Positions 8,901 through 16,442 are shown, counted from the stretch's first letter. The stretch is DNA of 36,616 bases from Rhodobacterales bacterium 52_120_T64 (GCA_002162875.1 MABA01000005.1:1-36616); one strand, 5' to 3'. The notes: a model not told the origin generated them from the sequence alone. A program made the numbers and translations.

Positions 8901-9966
8901 CCCTGATTGCCTGCACTACGGCAAAATCAGCGGGCGTGCCGCCGTAAGACGTGCGCCCGTCTGCATCGAGGCTGATCACATGGGCGCCCGTCCTCGTGAC
9001 GCCGTTCACCATCCATGTTTTCGGAGTAGTTATTTTGGTGGTGTTCTCGACACCGGGCAGGATCTGGCAGTCTCCGGCGCGCAGGTCGGTGCCAAACCAA
9101 CTAACCACCAGCGATACGCTTTCAATATTTGGCGCTGCTGCTTGTAGTTGGTCGAGTGAGGAGATGATATCTGGCACGACGTTGGCATTATGTACGTTCT
9201 CGGAGGCCGTGTTGCCGCCCATTCCGCTCACGCTGTGGGCACCACGCGAGATCGGCTCGGTGGCATAGACGAATACTCCGGTTCCGGGGATTAGGGTGAC
9301 GGCGCGGATCATGCCCTCGGCGGTGTCGAATTCAATGACGGGGCGAAAAACCTCGAAGGACAGCTGCGGGATGCGATTGCCGAACTGTTCCAGCGATAAT
9401 TCCTCGAACATAACGTACGCCGTGCCGCGATAGGCGGGTGCGTTTCCGACGCCCATTTTGGCTTCAATGAACGGGTCGGGTTGTTGGGCCTTGTCTCCCT
9501 TGTAGAGCCTCCATGTGATGCCGTTCAGGTCGAGCGGTTTACCATCGGCCCAGATGCGCCCGATGCCCGAGATTACGCCTTCACAAAGCGCCACCGCGAA
9601 GGATGCCGAATAGAGGTAGGCGGTGGTGGTGATCGTGGGTCCACCGCCTTTACCGCCGCCCTGCGTGGTTGTGTTGACCGTTTCGGTGAAATCCGTCGCC
9701 CAGATGATGTTACCGCCAATCCGCATGCGGCCGTAGATGCGCGGGATGATGGCGCCTTCGGTCGAGGTGGTAATTTGCAGGTTCTCGAGCCGCTGGCCCT
9801 CAATGCGTTGCCCGGGTGCGAGTGACGAGACAATCCAGCTATCAACCATCGAGCCCGCGAAGGATCCGATCGCCCCGCCGATAGTCATAGCAGACACACC
9901 GAGCACGGCCCCGCCAATGCTGCCACCGATTGCAGCGCCGGCAGAAGCTAATAGAATGGAAGCCAT
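5995..9966 (-). CDS. GTA TIM-barrel / phage tail tip protein (host-specificity baseplate hub)
   Basis: A 1,323-residue tail-tip protein of the gene-transfer-agent gp15 type. The N-terminus is Gly/Ala-rich and hydrophobic (residues 1-50), followed by a tail-hub region (55-240). A glycoside-hydrolase-like TIM barrel spans about 430-745, with YAHLCATASGVDSFLLGSEL, GIDNYMPLSDWR and FTELGCPAVDRGTNQPN as landmarks. A phage-tail_3 domain (about 790-970) and a beta-rich C-terminus follow. It overlaps the DUF2793 gene by 4 bases and starts 3 bases after the NlpC/P60 stop, so the tip genes form a tight operon. The family forms the central baseplate structure that contacts the cell surface. Length is near the family's usual 1,300 residues and no disruption is seen. 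Confidence 0.95.
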   Translation of the reverse strand: MASILLASAGAAIGGSIGGAVLGVSAMTIGGAIGSFAGSMVDSWIVSSLAPGQRIEGQRLENLQITTSTEGAIIPRIYGRMRIGGNIIWATDFTETVNTTTQGGGKGGGPTITTTAYLYSASFAVALCEGVISGIGRIWADGKPLDLNGITWRLYKGDKAQQPDPFIEAKMGVGNAPAYRGTAYVMFEELSLEQFGNRIPQLSFEVFRPVIEFDTAEGMIRAVTLIPGTGVFVYATEPISRGAHSVSGMGGNTASENVHNANVVPDIISSLDQLQAAAPNIESVSLVVSWFGTDLRAGDCQILPGVENTTKITTPKTWMVNGVTRTGAHVISLDADGRTSYGGTPADFAVVQAIREIKARGLRVTFYPFLLMDIPAGNTLPDPYSDNAATIGQNTYPWRGRIACSPAAGYAGTVDKTASAGAQVDAFFGNAQVSDFSVAGEIVSWAGPASDWGYRRMILHYAHLCATASGVDSFLLGSELRGLTTIRDSATGFPAVAAMKQLAGDIAGIIGAGTTISYAADWSEYFGHHPQDGSGDVFYHLDPLWSDPDVHFVGIDNYMPLSDWRDGFDHADAQAGWNSIRDLDYLCSNIEGGEGFEWFYASDADRVTQNRTPVTDGAYNKPWVFRPKDIRSWWSNPHFERPGGIEAASPTDWVPQSKPVRFTELGCPAVDRGTNQPNVFYDPKSAESALPYFSRGWQDEAIQRRYIKAMLGYWGDPVKNPVSTVYAAPMIDMDEAALWTWDARPYPDFPAREDVWADAPNWRLGHWLNGRLGAVGLGALVRELCRRARLDDGLIDVSELADTVPGFVIAALESPRASISTLARHFGFDAVESGGVIRFVTRGQKSVTVINPDDMIAAQGEVMELTRGQETELPQALKWQMVRPDEEYDTATVEARRITVEAARVASDSFPLAVSLEEADRRCRRALMEGWIGRETLSANLPPSRLALDPGDVVSLANDGRLVDYRITRIADAGARSIEAIRPDAAIYDLPPGQYRPAKLPNTIVYGPANIALMDLPQISDDVPAHRPYAAVFAKPWYGMAAIWRSATISGFALLDTIGQSAHMGVLAADLPAGPLSRFDNGNELLVDLSSGTLTSVTDTELFAGANALGMESSAGIWEIIQFGNAELVSTGRYRLTRLLRGQRGTEDAMGNPALAGARVVMLDSAIQPLSTSEADLGLPWNWRIGPASAAPSDPLMNAQSFTPNGRGLKPFAPAQLRLRREANGDLALRWTRRDRSLVADGWVLTDVPMSEGSEVYDLEIMSKATLIRTITGLAGPAFTYTSDIQVADFGGPITNLSIRLYQIGALGRGVPMIETLILKESL

Positions 9967-9969
9967 GAT

Positions 9970-10440
9970 TTATCTTTCAGGAAAGCGGAAGGCGTAGGCA
10001 ATGCGGCGACGCCACGCGATGGTCAGGCGCTCTTCAACGACGCCCGTGCGCTCGTAGGCGTGGATGAATTTTTGGGGGCGCCCACTACGGTCATTTTCAG
10101 AAAGAATGCCGACATGCTTGGCAATCGCGCCTGCACGCATCCGGAACAGGATGACGTCGCCAGTGCAGGCCTCTGAAATGTTTAGCTCCACCATTGCGGC
10201 CCGCGCCGCCTCGGCCAGAACTTCAACCGGTCCAGCTTCACCCCAGTCACGGGAATAGGGTGGCACCGGCCTGGTGTCATCCAGGGGTTCGGGCCCCACC
10301 ACATCACGCCAGACACCGCGCAGTAGCCCAAGGCAATCACAACCGACACCGCGAACAGACGCCTGATCATGATAGGGCGTGCCAATCCAGCACCGCGTTG
10401 CCTTGACGATGCGCGCTGAGGTGGCCGGAGTGTGGATCAT
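9970..10440 (-). CDS. NlpC/P60 family tail peptidase (GTA gp14-like)
   Basis: A 156-residue cysteine peptidase of the NlpC/P60 fold. The catalytic motif is GCDCLGLL with Cys36, followed by the His motif KHVGI (H109) and a further conserved His in FIHAYE (H127). In GTA-like tails this protein occupies the tail tip and is thought to cleave peptidoglycan locally during DNA entry, as distinct from the lysis endolysin at the end of the cluster. It overlaps the DUF2163 gene by 4 bases (ATGA) and precedes the TIM-barrel gene. Length and motifs appear complete. Confidence 0.93.
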   Translation of the reverse strand: MIHTPATSARIVKATRCWIGTPYHDQASVRGVGCDCLGLLRGVWRDVVGPEPLDDTRPVPPYSRDWGEAGPVEVLAEAARAAMVELNISEACTGDVILFRMRAGAIAKHVGILSENDRSGRPQKFIHAYERTGVVEERLTIAWRRRIAYAFRFPER

Positions 10441-11321
10441 AATATCGCCCCTGAATTGGCATCACCCTTGGCGGCGTAGCGGATGACCGTGTCTTGTCCC
10501 GGGATATGTGGGAAGCCGCGGAAATTGGCTGCGTTGGCGAATTTGGCCTGACAGGTTTCAAAACGCTTGTCGCAACCAGCGAAGATATTGAGCGTATTGC
10601 CGACCTCAATCGGGCGAATGGGTTCCTCGAGCAAAGTGGCAATTACGTTCACCCCGGAAATTGCATGACTAAGAATTTCCGCCTTGCGCCCCGTATTGGC
10701 ACCGCTGAGCCATTGCAGCGTGCCAAACGCAAACCAGCCATCGGCGAAACCGGAAAGGCCGGAAACCGCAAAACCGCGATCGCCCGAGAGCGCCACCACG
10801 GTGCCCGCTGCCTTGAAGACCGGATCATTCAAATCCACACCGCAGCGCACATCGCCCAAATCCGCATCGCAACTCGCCTGAAACGTCCGACCGATAGTTT
10901 GGCCCAGCACATGGGCGAGCGAGCGCATCTCGGCGACGAAATGCAACCGTCCGCGCCGCAGTTGCCCAATGGCGCCGCGCCGAAGTAGGGCGCGGTTCGC
11001 GGTGTCCTGCCAGTTCACGCGCCAAATTTCCACGGTCGCGTTGTCCCAACGGCCATCCAGAATGTCGGTTTCGGTGATGGTATCGGAGGTCAGCACGCCC
11101 TCGGCCTCCTGCGCATCGACTGAAAGGTCGGCGCCGGAGCGGATTTCCGAGGCTGTGAAGCCACTCTCCGGTTCAAACGTGGTGCCATCAAACGCTAGCG
11201 GCCGGTCATGATCCGTAAAACCGAATACTGTCCTGTCACTGCGGGTAAGACGCCAGCACCAGACTAGCGTTGTGGTGCCGCTATCGAGATGGTTTTGCAG
11301 GGAGGCAGGAAAGGATTTCAT
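10437..11321 (-). CDS. DUF2163 phage tail protein (GTA gp13-like)
   Basis: A 294-residue baseplate hub protein of the DUF2163/phage_BR0599 type. Landmarks are TTTLVWCWRLTRSDRTVFGF near the N-terminus, FTASEIRSGADLSVDAQEAEG, and CDKRFETCQAKFANAANFRG near the C-terminus, where paired cysteines (CDKRFETC) may bind a metal or iron-sulfur cluster as in the GTA homologue. The ATG at 11321 overlaps the DUF2460 stop by 4 bases, which fixes the start; the longer frame to 11504 is a shadow of DUF2460. It lies between DUF2460 and NlpC/P60, the conserved GTA order. Confidence 0.93.
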   Translation of the reverse strand: MKSFPASLQNHLDSGTTTLVWCWRLTRSDRTVFGFTDHDRPLAFDGTTFEPESGFTASEIRSGADLSVDAQEAEGVLTSDTITETDILDGRWDNATVEIWRVNWQDTANRALLRRGAIGQLRRGRLHFVAEMRSLAHVLGQTIGRTFQASCDADLGDVRCGVDLNDPVFKAAGTVVALSGDRGFAVSGLSGFADGWFAFGTLQWLSGANTGRKAEILSHAISGVNVIATLLEEPIRPIEVGNTLNIFAGCDKRFETCQAKFANAANFRGFPHIPGQDTVIRYAAKGDANSGAIL

Positions 11322-11944
11322 CGGCGAACCTCGATCAGGGGAATGGATGTGATGGAACCGAGGCGCTCGATATCGTGGGTGACGTCGAGCCGGTCGGTGT
11401 CGAAACGCACGGGCACATCGAATTCGAAACCCGCGGTGATGGGTGCGCCGGTGGCGGGGGCTGCAGCGAAAGTGATATTTCCGGTGGCTGTGTCCACCGA
11501 GCATCCGCTGTTTTGGACAACTCCGTCGATCGCCACGGTGACCGTTCCGACTGCCGGTTTTGTGATGGTGCGGATCCAGGTTTGCGCGCCCGAGTTATAA
11601 GCCTTAACCAGCTGAAAGACCGTAGTGGCGCCATCGCCGGTGCCGATCGCCTGATCGGTTGCATCGGGCACGCCCGAAGGCAGGCAGGATTTGTAATCAC
11701 CCCAGTCCTTCCAGCGAAACCCGTAAAGCCGCCCGTTGCGTGCCTCGAAAAACGCCACTACAGCCGCCAGATCATCGGCGCGACGGACGCCATAGGCCGC
11801 ATCGTAACGCCGGCGGGAATTAGCCCAGCTGGCATTCCTCTCCTCGTCGCCAGATGCCAGTTCGACAATTTGGGTGCGCCGTTCAGGCCCACCGCGCGCA
11901 CCCCGGCTGATGTTGTCGGGAAACCTGATTTCGTGAAATCCCAT
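11318..11944 (-). CDS. DUF2460 distal tail protein (GTA gp12-like)
   Basis: A 208-residue structural protein of the DUF2460 family, the distal tail component that joins the tail tube to the baseplate hub. Family landmarks are FHEIRFPDNISRGARGGPER at the start, the AAYGVRRADDLAAVVAFFEAR segment (shown here in two parts: AAYGVRRADD and LAAVVAFFEAR), GRLYGFRWKDWGDY, and a C-terminal beta-domain ending SITSIPLIEVRR. The gene abuts the tape-measure stop and overlaps the DUF2163 start, consistent with translational coupling. Length is typical for the family. Confidence 0.94.
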   Translation of the reverse strand: MGFHEIRFPDNISRGARGGPERRTQIVELASGDEERNASWANSRRRYDAAYGVRRADDLAAVVAFFEARNGRLYGFRWKDWGDYKSCLPSGVPDATDQAIGTGDGATTVFQLVKAYNSGAQTWIRTITKPAVGTVTVAIDGVVQNSGCSVDTATGNITFAAAPATGAPITAGFEFDVPVRFDTDRLDVTHDIERLGSITSIPLIEVRR

Positions 11945-14077
11945 TTACATACCTCTCCTTCCCATACCGACCGCGCGGGCAATGTCGGCCGAAACCTGTG
12001 TGCGCGATTGCCGAAAACTCTCGGCGTCGCGGGTCTGGATGTTGATGGTGATGTTCTGTGAACCACCCGCGCCGTATTGCGATGCCTCGCGCCGCGACAA
12101 CACCCGCTCGCCCTTTTGCAGGATGGCGGGAACTTCATCCGGCTTGAGGCCCGCCCAACCACCGGAGTGCATGCGGGGCGCACCGGCGAAGGCCATAGCC
12201 GGAACCATGCGCTGCGGCGCGGCGCCACCAACCATGCCACCCGCGTGTAACACCGGTGCGAAAACGCTACCGAGGCCGCCCAGCGCTCCGGACAGGGCAC
12301 TCGCCAACGGACCGAGGATAAACCGGCTGGCCGAAAGCTTAGCCATGTCAGCCAACAAAGAGGTCACGAGGGAGTTAAAATCCAGTTTACCGGTTTTGAC
12401 GAACTCACCGATGGCGTTCTCCGCACTCGTAAAGGCTCCAACTAGCGCGTCCCCGATCCCTTTGCCAACATCGGCGGCTTTGGTGGCGTAATCCTTGAGC
12501 GAAGCGGCGGCCGTATCCCATGCGGATTTGGCAACCTCGGCCGCACTGCGCGAAGCCCCACCGGCACCAGTTACCGCGCTGGACAACGCTTCGGCGGCCG
12601 TGGTGGTTCCGGCAAGCCCGCTTTCGCCATCCTCGGCACCAGCTTTCATGGCATCTCGCAAGGCTTGCATGGAGGTGAGCGGGGCGGTTGCGGCTTGGGC
12701 TATTTCGCGAGAGGAGTTTACGAGGCCGTCGGCCGCGTTCCTCGCTTCCTCAGCGCTGGTTGCCATCTCGTAATAGGCCGATCCGGCCATGATCGCAGCG
12801 TTGCCAAGGGCAAGCGTGGCACTATCCATGCCAGGGATGTTTGCAATTCCCCGCGTCATCGCGTGCAGGAAATCCGTCCATGTTTTCTGGATACCCGCCA
12901 GCATCGTCAACCAACCGGCCTTGATCCGTGCCCAGACCGAGGACAGGGACGTGCCGAGGGATTTACCTCCAAGCTTAATGCGATCCCAGACCTCTATGGC
13001 GACATCTTTCAGTAGGCGCATGGCCTCTCCAAAGCCACCCGCGCCTTTGACCAGTCGTCCGAACCAGTAGATCAGCTCTCCCGCGCCAATGATCAGTGCG
13101 CCGATACCAGTGCGGATTAGCGCCCCGCGTAAAACGGCCAGAGAAAGTGACACGCCTTTGATCCCGAGCGCCGCTTTGGCCAGAGAGATCACCAGCTTGC
13201 CGCCAAGAACAACTGCGAAGGTGGCAGCAATGGTGGTGATTTCCCCGATGTGGTTAAACAGGCCTTTGATGGCGCGACCGAGCGGGCCGGTGGTTTTGCC
13301 GATGGCGGCCATGGCGTTTGCCATTGCTTCCAGCGCCGGAGCCGCCGCGACGGCCAGCTGGTTCGAGATCCCGCGCCACAAAAGCCCCATACGCGAGAGC
13401 GCGTCATTGGTACGCTCAATCTGTGCAGCATCAGCTTCCGATACCGCCACCCCGAAATCCTGCACATCCTGCGTGGCTTGCCGCAAGGTAGCACTGTCGA
13501 TGCGGGTGAAAATCAGACCGGCGCGATCGCCAAAGATTTGTGAGGCGATAGCGGCTTGCTCTGCACTCGGGATGAATTTGGCAATGGCATCCTGAATGGC
13601 AGCGATTTTGGCATCGACCGTGAGGCTGTCGAGATCAGCCGCTGAGAGGTGTAACTGCTTCAGGGCATCGACGGCCGGACCTGTGCCGGCTGCCGCTTGG
13701 CTGAGGCGCTTGGTTAGCTGGATTGTGGCTTGTTCGATTTCTCCCATGGAAACGCCTGCCAGATCGCCGGCGCGGGTCAGAACCTGCAGGCTTTCGGTAG
13801 TCGTGCGCAAGGATGCCGCCAGTTTGGCCTGCTCGTCGATAGTTTGCAGGCTCGAGCGCACCATGGTGATACCAGCCGCCACAGCTGCTGCTGCCATGAT
13901 CCCGGCGGCAATCCTGGCGCGCCGTGCAAAACGGGCAAGGCGCGCGTTTGCGATTTCCATTTCGCGCGAGGCTTTGCCAAAACCGCGTTTTCCAGCTTCG
14001 CCAATGCCTTCAAATTCGGCTTTGACCTGTTTGCCACCCACCGCCGCAAGCCGGACAGATACACGTTTTTCAGCCAT
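11945..14077 (-). CDS. Phage tail tape measure protein
   Basis: A 710-residue tape-measure protein. It is rich in Ala and helix-forming residues, with a short N-terminal beta-rich start (EKRVSVRLAAVGGKQVKAEF). Hydrophobic helices are seen (for example residues 59-73, IMAAAAVAAGITMV, and around 290-330). A coiled-coil region and a Gly-rich C-terminus with LHAGGMVGGAAPQRMVPA and EVPAILQKGERVLSRREA are typical of lambda-like and GTA tape measures. It determines tail length and probably helps DNA pass into the cell. Its start lies 84 bases from the divergent higB start, and the upstream chaperone genes lie on the other side of higBA, an unusual break in an otherwise tight operon. Confidence 0.93.
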   Translation of the reverse strand: MAEKRVSVRLAAVGGKQVKAEFEGIGEAGKRGFGKASREMEIANARLARFARRARIAAGIMAAAAVAAGITMVRSSLQTIDEQAKLAASLRTTTESLQVLTRAGDLAGVSMGEIEQATIQLTKRLSQAAAGTGPAVDALKQLHLSAADLDSLTVDAKIAAIQDAIAKFIPSAEQAAIASQIFGDRAGLIFTRIDSATLRQATQDVQDFGVAVSEADAAQIERTNDALSRMGLLWRGISNQLAVAAAPALEAMANAMAAIGKTTGPLGRAIKGLFNHIGEITTIAATFAVVLGGKLVISLAKAALGIKGVSLSLAVLRGALIRTGIGALIIGAGELIYWFGRLVKGAGGFGEAMRLLKDVAIEVWDRIKLGGKSLGTSLSSVWARIKAGWLTMLAGIQKTWTDFLHAMTRGIANIPGMDSATLALGNAAIMAGSAYYEMATSAEEARNAADGLVNSSREIAQAATAPLTSMQALRDAMKAGAEDGESGLAGTTTAAEALSSAVTGAGGASRSAAEVAKSAWDTAAASLKDYATKAADVGKGIGDALVGAFTSAENAIGEFVKTGKLDFNSLVTSLLADMAKLSASRFILGPLASALSGALGGLGSVFAPVLHAGGMVGGAAPQRMVPAMAFAGAPRMHSGGWAGLKPDEVPAILQKGERVLSRREASQYGAGGSQNITINIQTRDAESFRQSRTQVSADIARAVGMGRRGM

Positions 14078-14124
14078 GGTTTATTCTTTCCTGTATTTGT
14101 GTTCCGGGCGGTTCAATTGGCCGC

Positions 14125-14153
14125 TTGCGTCGTGTATCGCATCGTGATACATA
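14125..14153 (+). promoter_or_regulatory. Candidate higBA promoter with overlapping operator
   Basis: TTGCGT at 14125-14130 and TACATA at 14148-14153 are separated by 17 bases and fit a sigma-70 -35/-10 pair. An inverted repeat TGTATC (14133-14138) / GATACA (14146-14151) with a 7-base spacer covers the spacer and -10, where HigA-type antitoxins bind. Transcription would start about at the higB ATG (14161), which has no Shine-Dalgarno, so the mRNA appears leaderless. Confidence 0.6.
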
Positions 14154-14160
14154 TATTTGC

Positions 14161-14442
14161 ATGATAATAAGCATCAGGGGCAAGCTGGCCGCCAGCGCGG
14201 TGAGTGACCGATATGGCAAAGGCTTTCCCGCCAGTCTGGTGAAACGAACGCGTGCCATGTTTTCGGCGCTGGATGCGGCAACGGTTCTTGAAGATCTGCG
14301 GTTTCCACCGGGAAACCACCTTGAGGAACTGAAGGGTGACCGAGCGGGCCAGCATTCGGTTCGCATTAACGGCCAGTGGCGCATTTGCTTTACATGGACG
14401 GATCAGGGACCGGCAGACGTTGAAATCGTTGATTACCATTGA
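14161..14442 (+). CDS. higB: HigB-like type II toxin (RelE/ParE superfamily)
   Basis: A 93-residue toxin of the HigB/RelE fold, a ribosome-dependent mRNA interferase in characterised members. Family signs are MIISIRGK at the start, LKGDRAGQHSVRINGQWRICF (given in part: LKGDRAGQHSVRINGQWR) in the core, and VEIVDYH at the end, where the terminal His and the core Arg are usually catalytic. The ATG at 14161 is chosen because the upstream extension overlaps the promoter. The antitoxin gene follows after 22 bases, in the toxin-first order usual for higBA. The pair lies on the plus strand between the tail chaperone and tape-measure genes, opposite to all surrounding genes. Confidence 0.92.
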   Translation: MIISIRGKLAASAVSDRYGKGFPASLVKRTRAMFSALDAATVLEDLRFPPGNHLEELKGDRAGQHSVRINGQWRICFTWTDQGPADVEIVDYH

Positions 14443-14464
14443 ACGGGTATTGAAAGGACGGCAC

Positions 14465-14755
14465 ATGACAATTCTGAAAAACCCTTCTCACCCCGGTGAG
14501 GTCTTGAAGGAGCTTTACCTCGATCCTCTGGATATGGGCTCGATAGCTCTGGCTAAACGCCTGAATGTCCCGCGCACCCGCGTCGAGCGGCTGGTAAAAG
14601 GCGAGACCTCCCTGACGGCGGACACGGCGATGCGGCTTGCGACCTTCTTTGGCAATACACCCGAGTTCTGGATGAACCTGCAGCGCGCCTATGATCTTGC
14701 AAAAGCCCGCGTGAGCGTTGATGTCTCAGATATCATCCCCCTCGAGGCCGCCTGA
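14465..14755 (+). CDS. higA: HigA-like antitoxin (XRE family)
   Basis: A 96-residue antitoxin with a Cro/C1-type helix-turn-helix (about 24-70) recognisable from SIALAKRLNVPRTRVERLVKG and TPEFWMNLQ (the latter a HigA hallmark, usually FWLNLQ). It begins with NPSHPGEVLKE, also typical. It neutralises HigB and represses the operon, probably at the inverted repeat at 14133-14151. The ATG at 14465 follows GAAAGGACGGCAC. Its last 30 bases overlap, on the opposite strand, the 3' end of the tail chaperone T frame (stop at 14726), so late phage transcription is antisense to the whole pair. Confidence 0.93.
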   Translation: MTILKNPSHPGEVLKELYLDPLDMGSIALAKRLNVPRTRVERLVKGETSLTADTAMRLATFFGNTPEFWMNLQRAYDLAKARVSVDVSDIIPLEAA

Positions 14756-14998
14756 GTTCATTTGCTCATTAAGCTTGCGCACCATGACCGCCTCGATTGC
14801 GGGGAGGATTTCGGCGGTGGTTATCGGGCAAATGCCCAGCGCCGATGCCAGAACCAGAGCTGCACCCATGTCCCAGCCGATCACGCCACCGCTCGGGGCA
14901 ATTCGCAATTGACCACCAAGGCGGGCAACCAGATCCCAGACCTGCCAGCCTTCAAAACTCTGCGGTTGGTTCAGGACTTGTGGGCAGTCTTTGCAGGT
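14726..14998 (-). CDS. Tail assembly chaperone T-domain, read by -1 frameshift (gpGT-like)
   Basis: This frame has no ATG or GTG start but stays open from the slippery heptamer at 14998-15004 to 14726. It would add 90 residues to the first 143 residues of the upstream chaperone, giving a 233-residue fusion like lambda gpGT. The encoded part includes CKDC, FEGWQVWDLVARLGGQLRIA, IGWDMGAALVLASALGI and IEAVMVRKLNEQ. I recognise it as the DUF7697-like tail chaperone partner in GTA-like phages. A TTG start at 14908 is possible, but it would cut off the conserved WDLVARLGGQ segment. It ends inside the convergent higA gene. Confidence 0.75.
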   Translation of the reverse strand, partial: TCKDCPQVLNQPQSFEGWQVWDLVARLGGQLRIAPSGGVIGWDMGAALVLASALGICPITTAEILPAIEAVMVRKLNEQMNSGGLEGDDI

Positions 14999-15426
14999 TT
15001 TCCCGCAGGCCTCGCGGGGCTCGCAGCCCTCGCAGTATCTGTCGCCCCCGCCGAAGACCCATTCGGCAAGGGCGACAAGACGTTTTTTTCCTGATCCAGC
15101 ACCAGACCTTTGGCGACGTATTTTGTCTGGAAGGCTTCAAACAGTGGCCAGACATCGAGCAGGGCCGATATACCCTCAGGGGTAATTCGAATGGTTTTAC
15201 CATCGCTGTCCCCGACACCGTCCCAATCAAGGGTGGCGTTGCGGGCCAGTGCTTTGGCAAACACAAGCGCGCTTTCCTCGTCGGTTGCATCCTCGTTCAG
15301 TGAAGCGACCGACGGGTCATTGCGCGAGGCGACCATCAGAGCGGTGGTCAGGGGATGGAGGTGCAAGCGGACACCGTGGCCGAGATCCAGCCATGCGGGT
15401 TCATTTGATAAATCAAGACGGATCAT
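14971..15426 (-). CDS. Tail assembly chaperone G-like protein
   Basis: A 151-residue protein with the usual N-terminal domain of the tail assembly chaperone (LHPLTTALMVASRNDPSV, ALVFAKALARNATLDWDGV, LLDVWPLFEAFQTKYV). A low-complexity Ala/Ser/Pro tail from about residue 120 carries the frameshift site. It binds the tape-measure protein during tail assembly and is absent from the finished particle in characterised phages. It lies between the tail tube and tape-measure genes, the invariant G/GT position. The ATG at 15426 is 8 bases after the tail-tube stop. Confidence 0.88.
   Translation of the reverse strand: MIRLDLSNEPAWLDLGHGVRLHLHPLTTALMVASRNDPSVASLNEDATDEESALVFAKALARNATLDWDGVGDSDGKTIRITPEGISALLDVWPLFEAFQTKYVAKGLVLDQEKNVLSPLPNGSSAGATDTARAASPARPAGKPAKTAHKS
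14998..15004 (-). promoter_or_regulatory. Programmed -1 ribosomal frameshift site G_GGA_AAA
   Basis: On the minus strand the heptamer GGGAAAA is in phase as G GGA AAA (codons 142-143 of the G-like gene). It satisfies the X XXY YYZ rule, and lambda uses GGGAAAG at the same place in its G/T genes. A -1 slip enters the T frame directly with no intervening stop, nine codons before the zero-frame stop. Sequence and frame are seen; slippage is inferred. Confidence 0.75.
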
Positions 15427-15434
15427 GTTGTTCC

Positions 15435-16373
15435 TCAGTAGGTTGCGATATCGTTAACAAGAGTGACCGTGCACATCTGCCCGGCGGTGGTATCAAAGGC
15501 CGCCTGCCAGTCAAAACCAGCCTGTACGCCCTGGGGTCCTTGAATCTCGACGCGCGGGCGGGGCAGATAGACCGCATGGGCCGTGAAGGTCAGGCTCTCG
15601 CCTGTGCCAAGGCTGTAGGCGAACTCCAGTTCGGCCGGCGTGCCGTCCAGCGCTTGTGTCATCAGCACCTGATCGGCAAAGCGTACATCCATCTTGCCGG
15701 TTAGTGCTGCGATCGAGGGGTCTGCCCCGTCGATACGCCCGTCCGCGCGGATGGTCTCAACGCGGTCGAGATTATTGGCGTACTGGATGTCCGCCGAGAC
15801 GATGTTGCCCAGCGCAGTACCATTGCGTTTGATTGCCCCGTTGAAATGTCCGAACCGTTGTAACTCCCAACCTGTGGGGGTTCCGGCGGCAGAAGAGGTG
15901 GCAACGGCCTCTCCTTGCGCGATCAATTTTGCGGTGGCCGTCAGAAGCCCCGAACGCTGCATTTGCCAGGAAAGCTGATCGAGCACACAGCCGGAATACA
16001 TAGCATAGCGCGGAACCTCGGGCATGGCGGTCTCGATGGAGATGCTCGGCAGGGTCCAGCTGCCGGATGCAAACACGTGCGTATAGGGTCCTGTGCCAGT
16101 GGTGACAGGATCGCCGAACGCTGCCTTCAACCAAAATCCGAAAGCCTCGGCGTCGATCGGCACCGCCACATCGCCGTCTGCCGTTACCGCATCCTTGATC
16201 GGAGCCAGCGGATCACGGCCGTAGCCCAGAAGTTCCGAGCCCAGAAGTGGTTGCTCTGCCCCCAGCGAAGTGCTGGCAAACGGCATCCGCATGTATCCGC
16301 CAACCGGTGGGGTACCATAAGTTGTCTCGAACGCAGCCGCCATTAGCGACCGCGCGCCTTGTGCACGTGCCAT
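15435..16373 (-). CDS. Major tail tube protein
   Basis: A 312-residue protein of the phage tail tube type. The start ARAQGARSLMAAAFETTYGT is typical of the alphaproteobacterial siphophage tube family, followed by beta-rich segments such as GDPVTTGTGPYTHVFASGSW and RYAMYSGCVLDQLSWQMQRS. The C-terminal part ends at TVTLVNDIATY. It polymerises around the tape measure to form the tail tube. Upstream is the tail terminator gene (70-base spacer, no supported ORF in it), downstream the chaperone pair. Length is within the family range. Confidence 0.9.
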   Translation of the reverse strand: MARAQGARSLMAAAFETTYGTPPVGGYMRMPFASTSLGAEQPLLGSELLGYGRDPLAPIKDAVTADGDVAVPIDAEAFGFWLKAAFGDPVTTGTGPYTHVFASGSWTLPSISIETAMPEVPRYAMYSGCVLDQLSWQMQRSGLLTATAKLIAQGEAVATSSAAGTPTGWELQRFGHFNGAIKRNGTALGNIVSADIQYANNLDRVETIRADGRIDGADPSIAALTGKMDVRFADQVLMTQALDGTPAELEFAYSLGTGESLTFTAHAVYLPRPRVEIQGPQGVQAGFDWQAAFDTTAGQMCTVTLVNDIATY

Positions 16374-16442
16374 AGTATGTTTCCTTTATTTTGCGGGTTC
16401 AGCCGATCGAGGGTCATCTCGATGGGGGCCATCCCCTGGGGA

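Noticed and set aside
11270-12061. Plus-strand open frame of 263 codons
   Set aside because: Antisense to DUF2163, DUF2460 and the tape-measure end; spans three real genes and has no protein-like features.
14952-15290. Third-frame open reading frame within the tail chaperone gene
   Set aside because: It is in neither the G nor the T frame, and its composition (PSRQNTSPKVWCWIRKK) is not protein-like.
16375-16442. Possible small ORF between tail terminator and tail tube genes
   Set aside because: A short frame (MAPIEMTLDRLN...) is open on the minus strand but would run into the tail tube gene and has no ribosome binding site.
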